The notes: generated by a model from the sequence alone, not told the origin. A DNA stretch of 64,000 nt from Pseudomonas sp. ANT_H4 (GCF_008369295.1 NZ_VOBG01000005.1:62001-126000), one strand, 5' to 3'; shown: positions 26,703 through 35,275, counted from the stretch's first letter. Made by a program: numbers and translations.

Positions 26703-27635
26703 TCAGCGATCCCAGTACGGTACCGGCCCGAAGCATTCGACGAAGTAGTCGATCACCGTACGAACCTTCACCGACAGGCGTCGGCTTCCGGGCCACAGTG
26801 CAGCAATCTGTTGCGGCTCCAGGGTCGTGGCCACTTCATAGTCAGTCAGCACAGCCTGCAAGGTCCCGGCACGCAGGCCTTCGCCGATCAACCACGACGG
26901 AAATACCACTAGGCCCAGGCCTTGCTCGGCGGCGTGGGTCAGGGTATCGGCGTGGTTGCCGGTGATTGGGCCCTTGACGCTGTAGGGCGTCCAGTCGCCC
27001 TGGTCGCGGCGAAAGAACCAGCGCTGCTGGCCGGTGACGCCTTTGTAGGCCAGGCATTGGTGGTTCACCAGTTCATCGGGGTGTTGTGGCGTACCGTATT
27101 GCGCCAGATAGGCAGGGCTGGCGGCGATGCGGAAACGCTGCGGGGCGAAAATGCGCGCCTGCATGCCGGAATCGTTGAGTACGCCGATGCGAAACAGCAG
27201 GTCTGTACCGCCTTGCAGCGGGTCGACGTAGGTGTCGGTCTGCTGGATATCCAGTTGCAGCTTGGGATAGCGCCGGCACAGCTCACCCAACCATGGCGAG
27301 AGGTGCCGCTGGCCGAACACCATCGGCGCGTTGATCCGCACCAGGCCGCTGGGCTCGCTTTCCTGTTCCTGCAAGGCCTGTCCGGCTTCTTCCAGTTGCT
27401 CCAGCACCAAGCGTGCGTGATGGCCCAGCAAACGCCCGGCCTCGGTGGGGCTGACGGCACGAGTGTGGCGATACAGCAATTGTTGGCCCAGGGCCTGTTC
27501 CATCAACTGGATTTGCCGGGAGATGGAGGAGGGCGCCAAGCCCTCACGGCGGGCGACTTCGGAGAAACTGCCGTAGTCCAGTACCGCGACAAACAGGCGA
27601 AGCGCCTTGAAACTCAACTCGCTCAAACCCTGCAT
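26703..27635 (-). CDS. LysR family transcriptional regulator
   Basis: The 310-residue protein has an N-terminal winged helix-turn-helix (about residues 8-66, FVAVLDYGSFSEVARREGL) and a C-terminal LysR substrate-binding domain (about 95-300). It is divergent from the pair of small DMT-family genes and probably controls them, as is typical of this class. ATG at 27635 follows GGAG; in-frame codons further upstream (to 27719) give an unlike extension. Confidence 0.87.
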   Translation of the reverse strand: MQGLSELSFKALRLFVAVLDYGSFSEVARREGLAPSSISRQIQLMEQALGQQLLYRHTRAVSPTEAGRLLGHHARLVLEQLEEAGQALQEQESEPSGLVRINAPMVFGQRHLSPWLGELCRRYPKLQLDIQQTDTYVDPLQGGTDLLFRIGVLNDSGMQARIFAPQRFRIAASPAYLAQYGTPQHPDELVNHQCLAYKGVTGQQRWFFRRDQGDWTPYSVKGPITGNHADTLTHAAEQGLGLVVFPSWLIGEGLRAGTLQAVLTDYEVATTLEPQQIAALWPGSRRLSVKVRTVIDYFVECFGPVPYWDR

Positions 27636-27751
27636 AATGACTCCGTTCTGTGCGAAATACGCAAAGGTGTTGTCGTCATGATCCCATTTATCGCAAGGCA
27701 CTGCCACCGGATAATGCACGCCATCGCTCCTCTCTAATGCGCAGGTGTTCT

Positions 27752-28243
27752 ATGCAAACTTCCTCTCTTGACGGTGCGGGCCTGGCTCAAGCCAAGCCGA
27801 AAACCTTTCTTCGGCTACTGTTACTGCCGCTGGTGATTTTCGCCGGCATGGGCTTGTCGGTGGAAGCCGGTTTGCTGGGGCCGTTGGGCGTGCAGGTCGG
27901 GCACTTGTGGGCGACCTTGAGTATTTTCGGCGTAGGCTCCGCGATTCTGTTTTTGCTATTGCTGTTCAGTGGCCCGCAAAAAGGCCCGGCCCTCACCGAT
28001 CTGCCGCGCTGGCAGTTGATCGGCGGCTTCCTGGGCCCGATGTACGTGGTGGTGCTGACCCTGGCCACGCCGCATATCGGCATTGCCATGACCATGATCG
28101 CAATTCTCTCCGGCCAAGTGGGCAAGAGTGTGTTGATCGACCACTTCGGCTGGTTCGGCACCACGCGCAAACGGGTCAACGGTGAGCGCTGGATTGCGCT
28201 GCTGTTGATTGTGGCGGCACTTGTTTTGATTGCACGGGGTTAA
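27752..28243 (+). CDS. Small DMT-family transporter subunit (YdcZ type)
   Basis: The 163-residue protein is a five-helix, half-length drug/metabolite transporter of the YdcZ (DUF606) family. The region LIGGFLGPMYVVVLTLATPH (about 88-107) is typical. It precedes a second such gene by 4 bases; the two probably assemble as a heterodimer in the inner membrane. ATG at 27752 has an AGGTG motif upstream and omits a basic in-frame extension. The substrate is unknown. Confidence 0.8.
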   Translation: MQTSSLDGAGLAQAKPKTFLRLLLLPLVIFAGMGLSVEAGLLGPLGVQVGHLWATLSIFGVGSAILFLLLLFSGPQKGPALTDLPRWQLIGGFLGPMYVVVLTLATPHIGIAMTMIAILSGQVGKSVLIDHFGWFGTTRKRVNGERWIALLLIVAALVLIARG

Positions 28244-28247
28244 GACG

Positions 28248-28700
28248 ATGAATCTGATTGTGTTGTTGGTATTGGTGGTGGCCGCAGGTGCGGTGTTGAG
28301 TGTGCAGGCGGCGATCAATGGTCGGCTGGGGCAGACGGTGGGTGTATTGCGCAGCAGTCTGCTGACCTTTGTGGTCGGGGCGATCAGCACCGGCCTGCTG
28401 GTTCTGTTCTTTGAGCCGGCTCACGCGGTTAGCCTGTTGGATGTGCCGAAATGGCAACTGACCGGGGCGTTGTTTGGGGTGGTGTACATGATGGTCATGG
28501 TCGGTGCTGTACCGATTGTTGGCACCGCGGTGGCGACTGTGGCGGTGATCGTTGGGCAATTGGGCATGGGCATGCTGATCGACAATTTTGGCTGGCTCGG
28601 CAACCCGGCCATCGAACTGTCCGGCAGCCGGATTGTGGCGATGCTCTGCCTGGCGCTGGCCCTGGTGTTCATGTATCGCAGCAGTACCCGCGCCGATTAA
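28248..28700 (+). CDS. Second small DMT-family transporter subunit (YdcZ type)
   Basis: The 150-residue protein has five predicted helices and the YdcZ pattern (VQAAINGRLGQTVG near 23-36, LTGALFGVVYMMVMVGAVP near 68-86). It begins 4 bases after the first subunit gene, indicating co-translation. The pair is divergent from a LysR regulator. ATG at 28248 is the first after the upstream stop. Confidence 0.8.
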   Translation: MNLIVLLVLVVAAGAVLSVQAAINGRLGQTVGVLRSSLLTFVVGAISTGLLVLFFEPAHAVSLLDVPKWQLTGALFGVVYMMVMVGAVPIVGTAVATVAVIVGQLGMGMLIDNFGWLGNPAIELSGSRIVAMLCLALALVFMYRSSTRAD

Positions 28701-28790
28701 CGACTTTGAACCAACGGTGGTGTCGGGCAGTCACTGCTTAAGGTGTCGGCGTTCGCCGCACCGGGACGACCATGACGAAGGAGTCTGATC

Positions 28791-28961
28791 ATGCAAGAAA
28801 AAACCTGTGCCTGCCCTCACTGCAACTGCCTGGTGGGGCAAACGGCGGTGATGAAAGAAGGTAAGAGTTATTGCTGCCAGGGCTGTGCCGATCATCATGC
28901 CCATGGTGAGCCGTGTGCTTCGTCTACGGGGTGTGAGTGTGCCAAGTCGGCGCATGGCTAA
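28791..28961 (+). CDS. Pseudomonas-type bacterial metallothionein
   Basis: A 56-codon gene starts at ATG 28791 after an AAGGAG ribosome site. The product has 10 Cys (positions 6, 8, 11, 13, 28, 29, 32, 42, 48, 50) and a His-rich loop (ADHHAHGE, 33-40), with the CxCxxCxC start and YCCQGCA core of Pseudomonas BmtA/PmtA metallothioneins. It should bind Zn(II), Cd(II) or Cu(I) in the cytoplasm. A hairpin follows the gene. It stands alone, downstream of the DMT genes. Confidence 0.92.
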   Translation: MQEKTCACPHCNCLVGQTAVMKEGKSYCCQGCADHHAHGEPCASSTGCECAKSAHG

Positions 28962-28973
28962 ATGTGAAACGCT

Positions 28974-28996
28974 TGTAGGGGCGAGCGGCCCCTACA
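28974..28996. terminator. Hairpin downstream of the metallothionein gene
   Basis: TGTAGGGGC-GAGCG-GCCCCTACA, a 9-bp perfect stem 12 bases after the metallothionein stop. It has no long T run, and its TGTAGG...CCTACA ends resemble a worn REP sequence. Confidence 0.4.
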
Positions 28997-29045
28997 GGGT
29001 TATTGCGGTTCCAGTGCCAGTCTAGGCTGTGCCTCCCTGACAGGT

Positions 29046-29282
29046 TCAAGAGCGCGCGCCCGAGCGGCGCCATTGCACATTTTCGATGCCAAATTTCTCG
29101 GCCTGGGGCTGGCTGGTCTTTTTCACCTGTTCCCGGGCAAATCGGCCGATGCGGCCTATGCCGGCATCGCAGCTTGCCCAATGCCAGGCTTCTGCGGTGT
29201 CGAGTTTTTCCAGGCGAATAATGAAAGACTTGGGCGTGCCATGCAGCGTGTAGTCGATCACGAAAAAATTTGCGTTGTTCAT
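29046..29282 (-). CDS. Small conserved Pseudomonas-type protein, unknown function
   Basis: The 78-residue protein starts MNNANFFVIDYTLHGTPKSF and contains AWHWASCDAGIGRIGRF (about 32-48). It resembles a small orphan family often seen in Pseudomonas genomes, possibly DUF6555 (from memory, not verified). It has no signal peptide or membrane segment. An AGGAGGGTC-like site (reverse complement near 29293) supports the start. Function is unknown. Confidence 0.72.
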   Translation of the reverse strand: MNNANFFVIDYTLHGTPKSFIIRLEKLDTAEAWHWASCDAGIGRIGRFAREQVKKTSQPQAEKFGIENVQWRRSGARS

Positions 29283-29470
29283 GGACCTGTTGACCCTCCT
29301 TGTGTCTTTAAGTGATCACTCAGAGCGGTAAAAATTCATTCGGATTGTCGACTACGGTTATTTCCTTAGAAAGAAAACTGCATGGCCTGGGGCTGTGGGT
29401 GTTTGTCTGGTCATGGAAACGATGCGCAAATAAAGGTCATCAAGACAGTTGCTCCCACAGCAAGAGGGAT

Positions 29471-30508
29471 TTACACCTCGGGAACGCCGTTCTCCCACGC
29501 CGACCAGTTCTTCAGAATCGCCTGCACCAACGGGTTGCCGGTGCGGTACAGGTTCTCCAACGCTGGCACGAACCCGCCCTGGTCCGCGTACTTCAGCAGG
29601 TTGTCGACTTCGCTGTAACCCGGATACGGCCGGTCGAAATCGGAGCCTGCGCGTACCACGGCCAGGCGCTGGATATCCACCAGACCTTCACGACTGGCCC
29701 GCAGCAGCGCTTCGTAGGTGGAGTTGTCTTCCTGCTGGGTGGTGCAGTAAACGCCTTTGTTGTCGGTAAGCAACTGGGTCCAGACTTCGGCGCGTTCGCT
29801 CAGGCGTGTGCCGGAAAACCAGGTATTACCGGCCAGGGTGTCACACTGGGTGACCTGAGGCGGCTGGTTGGCCGGGGCGTACGGATAGTGTTTGCGCCAC
29901 GCGGTGGATTCCTTGCTTTCACTGAGTTCGACCTTTTGCGACAGGGTGAATGCCTTGGCCTGAAGTTTCTGGTTCAGCTCGAATACTTCGGTCTTGTAGT
30001 CCAGCGGCGGTTTCTCATTCGGGCCTTTGGTGTTGATACCGATATAACCGGTCGGCCAGTCCTTGGGCGCATCCCGGGAATCGATTTCCCACTGGGTGCC
30101 GAACTCCACCAGGTAGTGGGCCCAGGCTGCGGTGCCGATGGTGCCGTGGTGCGGGTTGATGCCGGCAATCCCGGCGATCAGGAAATAGCTCTGGCGCAGG
30201 TCGAACTTGGGTGACAACGCCAGGGCCAGGGTGGAGGCGGCGGCGTTGGTTTGGCCCATGCCGGTCACCAGCAGGCACACGTCCTGGGTGTTGCAGCGGA
30301 TTGCCGGGTACTCGGCCGACAGGCCCGGCACGCGGACCTCCTGCTTGAGTTCCAGGCGATCAATCCAGTGCTGTGCCTCGGGGGCAAACATGGTGATCAG
30401 CATCACTTTGGGTTTGATCGGTGCAGGCTGTGCAGCGAAGGTGTTGGAGGCTATCAGTGTGCCGAAGACCAAACCAACGGCTACAGAAAGACGAGTCAAT
30501 ACGTGCAT
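29471..30508 (-). CDS. Purine nucleoside permease (NUP family) exported protein
   Basis: The 345-residue protein has a signal peptide (about 1-25, ending TFA) and the NUP-family domain, recognisable from KPKVMLITMFAPEAQHW (about 33-49), LLVTGMGQTNAAAS near 80-93 and AGIAGINPHHGTIG near 112-125. NUP proteins, described from Candida albicans and common in bacteria, are linked to nucleoside uptake; the fold is phosphorylase-like. It lies 46 bases downstream of a Tsx-like porin gene on the same strand, which supports a role in nucleoside acquisition. Confidence 0.85.
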   Translation of the reverse strand: MHVLTRLSVAVGLVFGTLIASNTFAAQPAPIKPKVMLITMFAPEAQHWIDRLELKQEVRVPGLSAEYPAIRCNTQDVCLLVTGMGQTNAAASTLALALSPKFDLRQSYFLIAGIAGINPHHGTIGTAAWAHYLVEFGTQWEIDSRDAPKDWPTGYIGINTKGPNEKPPLDYKTEVFELNQKLQAKAFTLSQKVELSESKESTAWRKHYPYAPANQPPQVTQCDTLAGNTWFSGTRLSERAEVWTQLLTDNKGVYCTTQQEDNSTYEALLRASREGLVDIQRLAVVRAGSDFDRPYPGYSEVDNLLKYADQGGFVPALENLYRTGNPLVQAILKNWSAWENGVPEV

Positions 30509-30554
30509 AAAATCCCCCTACGAAATGAATGATGAACGGCTTCCAACGTGCCGC

Positions 30555-31511
30555 TCAAAACTGATAACCGACCCCGGCGTAGTAACCCCAGCCGTTGGAG
30601 CGGGCGCGGAAGTTGCCGTCGCCGAAATTCAGCTCGCTGCCGTCCTGCCAGTTGCCGCCGTTATGAAAATAACGGCCCACCAGGGTGAAGCGCAGGTGCG
30701 TGAAGGAATACAACAGCACATTGGTTGCAACCAGGGAGTTGGCAGTGCGCGCTGGGTTGTCCTTGTGCAAATCCGAGCCGAAATCGTAGTTGGTGAAACC
30801 GATGTAGGTCAGCGAAGCGCCGTTGTCGAAGCTGCCGATGGGCACGATGTATTTCATTTGGGCGCGGTAGCCGTCCCAGGAATATTCATTGCTGGCGCCG
30901 TAGTTTTCCCACTGGTAACGCCCGTAGAAGTTGGCCGACAGGTTGACCCGCGAGTGGGTGTCGATGTCGGTGCCCAGGCCGCTATATAACGTGTTGGCGC
31001 GGTTGGCCTTGTTGCTGCCGTGGTCGTAGACCCAGTCGAAGGCCACGTACCATTCCTTGAACGGCCCTACGGCCAGGCTGCGGCCGGCCAGGTAATCGAT
31101 GGAGATGCGCGGTTCGTGTTCCATGAACACTGGCGAGCCATGGTCCCAGACGCCTTTGTCATTGCTGTTACCAATACCGAAGATCTTTGGCACATCTATA
31201 TAACCGTATAGCTCGAACGGCCCCTTGCGGCCGAAGTACTCGTACTCCAGGTAAATGTCATCGGCAGGCTTGGGGCCGAAGCTGATGTCTTTGCTGCCAA
31301 TGATCGTCAGGTCTTGGTTGAACCAGTCGGAGAGGTAAGGGCCGTCTTTCTTCGGGGCCGCCGCCGCGCTCAGGGTTTCGCCTTGTGCTGAATCATCGGC
31401 GAATTTTTCCTGCCCCAAAGTGGGGCCGCTGAGTACTCCCGTAACGGCTGCCAGTAGCAGAGAAACACCAGAGATTGTGGCGGACGCGGGGCGTCTGGAA
31501 GTCGATTGCAT
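30555..31511 (-). CDS. tsx: Tsx-like nucleoside-specific outer-membrane channel
   Basis: The 318-residue protein has an N-terminal signal region and a twelve-strand Tsx/OmpK barrel. It matches E. coli Tsx through YLSDWFNQDL, DIYLEYEYFGRKGPFELYGY, VFMEHEPRISIDYL, LGTDIDT, YQWENYGASNEYSWDGYR, SYIGFTNYDFGSDL-like blocks and ends in F. It should pass nucleosides through the outer membrane. It is first in an operon with the NUP gene, with a PurR-like palindrome about 85 bases upstream of its start. The mature N-terminus has an Ala-rich extension (about 35-53). Confidence 0.87.
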   Translation of the reverse strand: MQSTSRRPASATISGVSLLLAAVTGVLSGPTLGQEKFADDSAQGETLSAAAAPKKDGPYLSDWFNQDLTIIGSKDISFGPKPADDIYLEYEYFGRKGPFELYGYIDVPKIFGIGNSNDKGVWDHGSPVFMEHEPRISIDYLAGRSLAVGPFKEWYVAFDWVYDHGSNKANRANTLYSGLGTDIDTHSRVNLSANFYGRYQWENYGASNEYSWDGYRAQMKYIVPIGSFDNGASLTYIGFTNYDFGSDLHKDNPARTANSLVATNVLLYSFTHLRFTLVGRYFHNGGNWQDGSELNFGDGNFRARSNGWGYYAGVGYQF

Positions 31512-31595
31512 TGAAAATCCCTGTTCGTGTGCGGTTTAGACCCGGCTGGCCGGGAAAGGGCGAACGTGCCGGTAATTTGCCGTCAAGTCCGATCC

Positions 31596-31607
31596 GCAAA
31601 CGTTTGC
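31596..31607. promoter_or_regulatory. PurR/LacI-type operator upstream of tsx
   Basis: GCAAACGTTTGC is a perfect 12-bp palindrome identical to the core of the E. coli PurR box (GCAAACGTTTGC). It lies about 85 bases before the tsx start, a fitting place for control of nucleoside uptake by a LacI/PurR-family repressor not encoded in the window. Confidence 0.65.
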
Positions 31608-31734
31608 ATAGGCTGTACCAACTTTGGTCAATGGTTTGAAACGGATAGAAAAATGTCGAATTAGCCGACCTTTTGGTCAGAAACGTGACTTAGCGTTTAT
31701 GGCATCCTGTCGGGCAATGAACAGAGAGCCCGCG

Positions 31735-31926
31735 ATGCTGAAAATCGCCCATACGCCTGAAGAAAAACTCGGTGGTCTGCTGCAATGGGTGGTGGCCCAC
31801 GCCGGGTTGTCGGCAGCCTGGTTCCTGGAGGATGAGGAGCGGGATCGGGCGGATGTAAGCCTGCAAGTTGCACGACTGGCGCAACAGGCATTGGCTCAAT
31901 GGGCCTTGGTAAACGGCAATGCCTGA
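31735..31926 (+). CDS. Small hypothetical protein
   Basis: A 63-codon frame starts at ATG 31735 with GAGAG upstream. The product begins MLKIAHTPEEKLGGLLQWVV and is predicted helical and acidic, with no signal or recognised domain. It overlaps the end of the AraC gene by 31 bases tail to tail. An earlier in-frame ATG at 31717 is possible. Real expression is uncertain. Confidence 0.5.
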   Translation: MLKIAHTPEEKLGGLLQWVVAHAGLSAAWFLEDEERDRADVSLQVARLAQQALAQWALVNGNA

Positions 31927-32843
31927 TCACCGTTGCGAGTGAACAGATACATCGCCGTCTCCCGGCGGTACTCGCTGGGCGTCTGGTCCATTTCGATGCG
32001 GAAATGCCGATTGAAGTTGGACAGGTTGGCGTAGCCCACTTCAAAGCAGATGTCGGCGACGGACATCTCGGTTTGCAGCAGCAACCGGCAGGCGCGCTGG
32101 ACCCTGAACTTGCGCATCAGGTCGATAAAACCGTGGCCGGTGATGCGCTTGAAGAACCGCGAGAAGCCCGGTTCGCTCATGTCTAGGCGCTGGGCGATCA
32201 CCGACAGGCGCACGTCACCGGTCAACTCGCTCATCAGATAGTCGAAAGCCTTGTTGATACGCTCTGAGCTGCGGGCATCCAGGGTTGGTGCGTAGCAGGT
32301 GCTGGCCAGGGCATGTACCTCCAGCGCCGGCGCCTTGATCAGGGTGTCGAGCAATTGCAGAAACAGGATCAAGCGCTTGAGCCCCAGGGCCGGGCCGATC
32401 TGTTCAAGCAGTTCGGCGGCCTGGAGGGCGGTGGCCCCGGTGAACTCCAGGCCACGACGGGCCAGGTCGAACATGTGCTGCAGGTCGCCCAGCTCCGGTA
32501 ACGTCTTGCCCAGGGCGAGCAGGGCGGCACCGTCGAACTGCAGCACCACGTCGCGCCCGTGCAGATGTTCGCCGGGGGCCAGGTCGCCGATCCAGTCATG
32601 GGGCAGGTCTGGCCCGATCAGCGCCACGTGGCCTGCACCAAAGGCGCCGATATAGTCGCCTGCCACCAGCTTGCCGCTGCCCTGGCGAATCAAGTGGATT
32701 TCGAATTCAGGGTGGTGATTCCAGCGCGCCAGCGCGTAGGGATAGTCATGTTCGTACCAGCGAAAGCCATGCTCGGCCTCGGGGAGAATGACCTCTAGTT
32801 CGGCGGGGCGCTGCTCGAACAAGGCTGCGCGGCTGTCTGGCAT
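31896..32843 (-). CDS. AraC-type regulator, probably of polyol metabolism (MtlR-like)
   Basis: The 315-residue protein has an N-terminal cupin-like sensing domain (about 25-165, with HHPEFEIHLIRQGSG and GPDLPHDW) and two AraC helix-turn-helix motifs in the last 100 residues (LSVIAQRLDMSEPGFSRFFK near 215-234). Its divergent neighbour is a wrecked mannitol/sorbitol-type binding protein gene, followed by a sorbitol-type dehydrogenase, the setting of the Pseudomonas MtlR activator. The specific assignment is inferred from that context. Confidence 0.82.
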   Translation of the reverse strand: MPDSRAALFEQRPAELEVILPEAEHGFRWYEHDYPYALARWNHHPEFEIHLIRQGSGKLVAGDYIGAFGAGHVALIGPDLPHDWIGDLAPGEHLHGRDVVLQFDGAALLALGKTLPELGDLQHMFDLARRGLEFTGATALQAAELLEQIGPALGLKRLILFLQLLDTLIKAPALEVHALASTCYAPTLDARSSERINKAFDYLMSELTGDVRLSVIAQRLDMSEPGFSRFFKRITGHGFIDLMRKFRVQRACRLLLQTEMSVADICFEVGYANLSNFNRHFRIEMDQTPSEYRRETAMYLFTRNGDQALPFTKAH

Positions 32844-33079
32844 GTCTTGGCCCCTTAATGGGTTCTTGGAATACGATCAAAGTACGCCCTTTTCCTGGTA
32901 GGCGGCTACCTGGTGTTTTGCTTGCCACTGATACTTTTTTGACCCTGTAAGCGACAGTTAAAAAAGTACCAGTCGTGCATCCGCCATTCGTTTGTTCGGG
33001 CCTCTCCAAGCTGCTGTAATCGAGTGGTCAAAAACAAAAACAATAGCTCCCGTCGCCAATGGCGCGGGTGGAGAGCACC

Positions 33080-33523
33080 ATGACCCCTATCCCGAAGAGG
33101 CTTTTGCTGGTGACCGGCCTGTGTGTGGCGATGGCCAGCCATGCGGCAGAAACGGTGACCATCGCCACGGTCAACAACAGCGACATGATCCGCATGCAGC
33201 GGCTTTCAAAAGTGTTTGAACAGCAGCATCCCGAGGTGAAACTCAACTGGGTGGTGCTGGAAGAAAACGTTCTGCGCCAACGCCTGACCACCGATATCGC
33301 CACCCAGGGCGGCCAATTCGACGTGCTCACCATAGGCACTTACTAAACCCCGCTGTGGGCTGCCAAACACTGGCTGGAACCGCTCACCCAACTGCCTGCC
33401 GACTACGACGTGCAAGACATCTTCCCGGCGGCGCTCACCGGGCAGATGTCAGTGGATCAGGCACTTGCCGCTGCACAGTCCACCACCGAGCGCGAGATGA
33501 AACGCGCCGGTTATCCGAAATAG
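33080..33523 (+). pseudogene. Remnant of a polyol ABC-transporter binding-protein gene (mtlE-like)
   Basis: ATG at 33080 follows GGAGAG and begins a binding protein with a signal peptide and an N-terminal domain (EQQHPEVKLNWVVLEENVLR region). After GTY the codon expected to be Glu is TAA (33344-33346); the same frame then continues TPLWAAKHWLEPL to DIFP and jumps into the family's C-terminal end (AALTGQMSVDQALAAA ... GYPK). So it carries a nonsense change (probably GAA to TAA) and an internal in-frame deletion of most of the protein. The permease and ATPase genes that normally follow are absent. Confidence 0.8.
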
Positions 33524-33544
33524 CCCTTAATGGATGAGCACCCA

Positions 33545-34318
33545 ATGAAACGACTGGAAGGTAAAAGCGCCCTGGTCACCGGCTCCGCACGCGGTATCGG
33601 CCGATCCTTTGCCCAGGCCTATATCAATGAGGGCGCTACTGTCGCCATCGCTGACATCAACCTGCAGCGAGCCCAGGCTACGGCGTTAGAGCTGGGCCCC
33701 AACGCTTACGCGATAGAGATGGACGTGACCCGCCAGGTCTCCATAGATGCCGCGATTGCCGCCGTAGTGGTACAGACCGGCAAACTCGACATCCTGATCA
33801 ACAACGCTGCGCTGTTCGATTTGGCGCCGATCACCGACATCACCCGCGAGAGCTTCGACCGGCTGTTTTCCATCAATGTCGCCGGTACGCTTTTTACCTT
33901 GCAAGCCGCCGCTCGACAGATGATCAGCCAGGGCCACGGCGGCAAGATCATCAACATGGCCAGCCAGGCCGGGCGCCGGGGCGAGGCGTTGGTGGCGGTG
34001 TACTGCGCCACCAAGGCGGCGGTAATCAGCTTGACTCAATCGGCGGGGCTGAACCTGATCAAGCACGGGATCAACGTGAATGCCATCGCACCGGGTGTAG
34101 TGGATGGCGAGCATTGGGATGGGGTCGATGCCATGTTCGCCAGGCATGAGGGCCGGCCTTTGGGCGAGAAGAAACGACTGGTGGGACAAGAGGTGCCGTT
34201 TGGGCGCATGGGCACGGCTGAGGATTTGACGGGGATGGCGATTTTCCTGGCGTCGAAGGACAGCGAGTATGTGGTGGCGCAGACTTATAACGTCGATGGT
34301 GGGAATTGGCTGAGCTAA
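33545..34318 (+). CDS. Short-chain dehydrogenase, sorbitol (L-iditol 2-) dehydrogenase type
   Basis: The 257-residue SDR shows TGSARGIGRSFA (about 11-22, cofactor binding), NNAALF near 85-90, the catalytic Ser in NMASQ near 139 and YCATK (Tyr near 153, Lys near 157). It is closest in character to PolS/SmoS-type sorbitol dehydrogenases, oxidising D-glucitol to fructose with NAD+ (inference). It lies 21 bases after the broken binding-protein gene and is the only intact catabolic gene of the former polyol locus here. An in-frame start at 33530 is possible. Confidence 0.85.
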   Translation: MKRLEGKSALVTGSARGIGRSFAQAYINEGATVAIADINLQRAQATALELGPNAYAIEMDVTRQVSIDAAIAAVVVQTGKLDILINNAALFDLAPITDITRESFDRLFSINVAGTLFTLQAAARQMISQGHGGKIINMASQAGRRGEALVAVYCATKAAVISLTQSAGLNLIKHGINVNAIAPGVVDGEHWDGVDAMFARHEGRPLGEKKRLVGQEVPFGRMGTAEDLTGMAIFLASKDSEYVVAQTYNVDGGNWLS

Positions 34319-34430
34319 AGGGTCAAGCAATGAGTTGCCGGTGGTCGGTGGCGATCAAATACTCCTGGGTTCGATGCTGTGAGCGTATGGTGAGTTGAGT
34401 TTTCCCCTACTTATTGATTGGAGTTCTGTC

Positions 34431-34847
34431 GTGGCCAAAGCATCCTCTGCAATTGAAATCCCGGTGTCGGCCGAGCAGGTCTGGCAATTGGTTGGCGGTT
34501 TCAACTCGCTGCCCGACTGGCTGCCCTTGATCGCCAAAAGCGAACCGAGTGAAGGTGGTCGCTTGCGCCACCTGCAAGCCGTCGATGGTGGCGTGGTGGT
34601 TGAACGTCTGCAGGCCTTTGATGAAGCAGCGCGCACCTACAGCTACTCCATCAGCGAGTCGCCGTTTCCGGTGGGTGAGTACCTGGCGACTTTGCGCGTT
34701 GAGGCGCTGACGGACAGCACCGCGAAAGTGACCTGGTCCGGGGTGTTTACCCCGGTAGCTGGGGTGACGGATGCGGCGGTGGAGGAGTTGTTTTCCGGTG
34801 TTTACAGCGGTGGGCTTGAGGCCTTGCGGGCTAACTTTCCGGCCTGA
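34431..34847 (+). CDS. SRPBCC family protein
   Basis: The 138-residue protein belongs to the START/Bet-v1-like SRPBCC superfamily (polyketide cyclase type): SSAIEIPVSAEQVWQLVGGF at the start, LPDWLPLIAKSE near 27-38 and a C-terminal helix. It should have a hydrophobic ligand pocket; the ligand is unknown. The start is taken as GTG at 34431 with GGAG eight bases upstream; the TTG at 34395 lacks such a site. Confidence 0.75.
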   Translation: MAKASSAIEIPVSAEQVWQLVGGFNSLPDWLPLIAKSEPSEGGRLRHLQAVDGGVVVERLQAFDEAARTYSYSISESPFPVGEYLATLRVEALTDSTAKVTWSGVFTPVAGVTDAAVEELFSGVYSGGLEALRANFPA

Positions 34848-34883
34848 GAATGTGGGGGGGCGGTGGTGCGACTGGGTTGGGTT

Positions 34884-35275
34884 GGGTGCATATCCGTTAT
34901 TTTGGTCAGGGCGGATTAGGGTTACGCCCTTACGGCGTGTCACTTTGCAAAAGCGGCAAAGTAACCAAAGCGCTCTTGCCCCACCACTTGGTGCCTCGCT
35001 GTGGCTCGGCATGCCTTCTCTGCGGCATTGCTCCGTGGGCCGCCGCGATGGGCCATCCTTGGCCCAGCGCGGCTAAACCGGCGTCCTGCCGGTTTACCCA
35101 CGGCTCAATACCTGCGTTCAGCCATCGTGGTTAACGGGGCGCCTTAGATCAAGATCAAAAGCAAAAGCACGGCGGCCTGGTAGCCGACCTGAGTGGTGAG
35201 AAGCAAAAGCGGATCTACTGTCCACTGTAGGAGCGAGCTTGCTCGCGATGGTCGTTAACGATAACGCTGGCTTTC
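34884..35275. repeat. Long dispersed repeat, copy 1
   Basis: A GC-rich non-coding stretch containing CCGTTATTTTGGTCAGGGCG, ACGCCCTTACGGCGTGTCAC, CTTTGCAAAAGCGGCAAAG and, near its right end, AAAAGCACGGCGGCCTGGTA. The same blocks in the same order occur inverted at 63161-63450. This copy carries an extra stretch of about 100 bases (around 35018-35125) missing from the other. It runs into a REP pair. The frames it opens are repeat-derived, not genes. Confidence 0.85.

Noticed and set aside
34771..35134. Open frames within the long repeat at 34.9 kb
   Set aside because: The same frames recur at 63.3 kb because the DNA is a dispersed repeat; they have no ribosome sites and are probably not translated.
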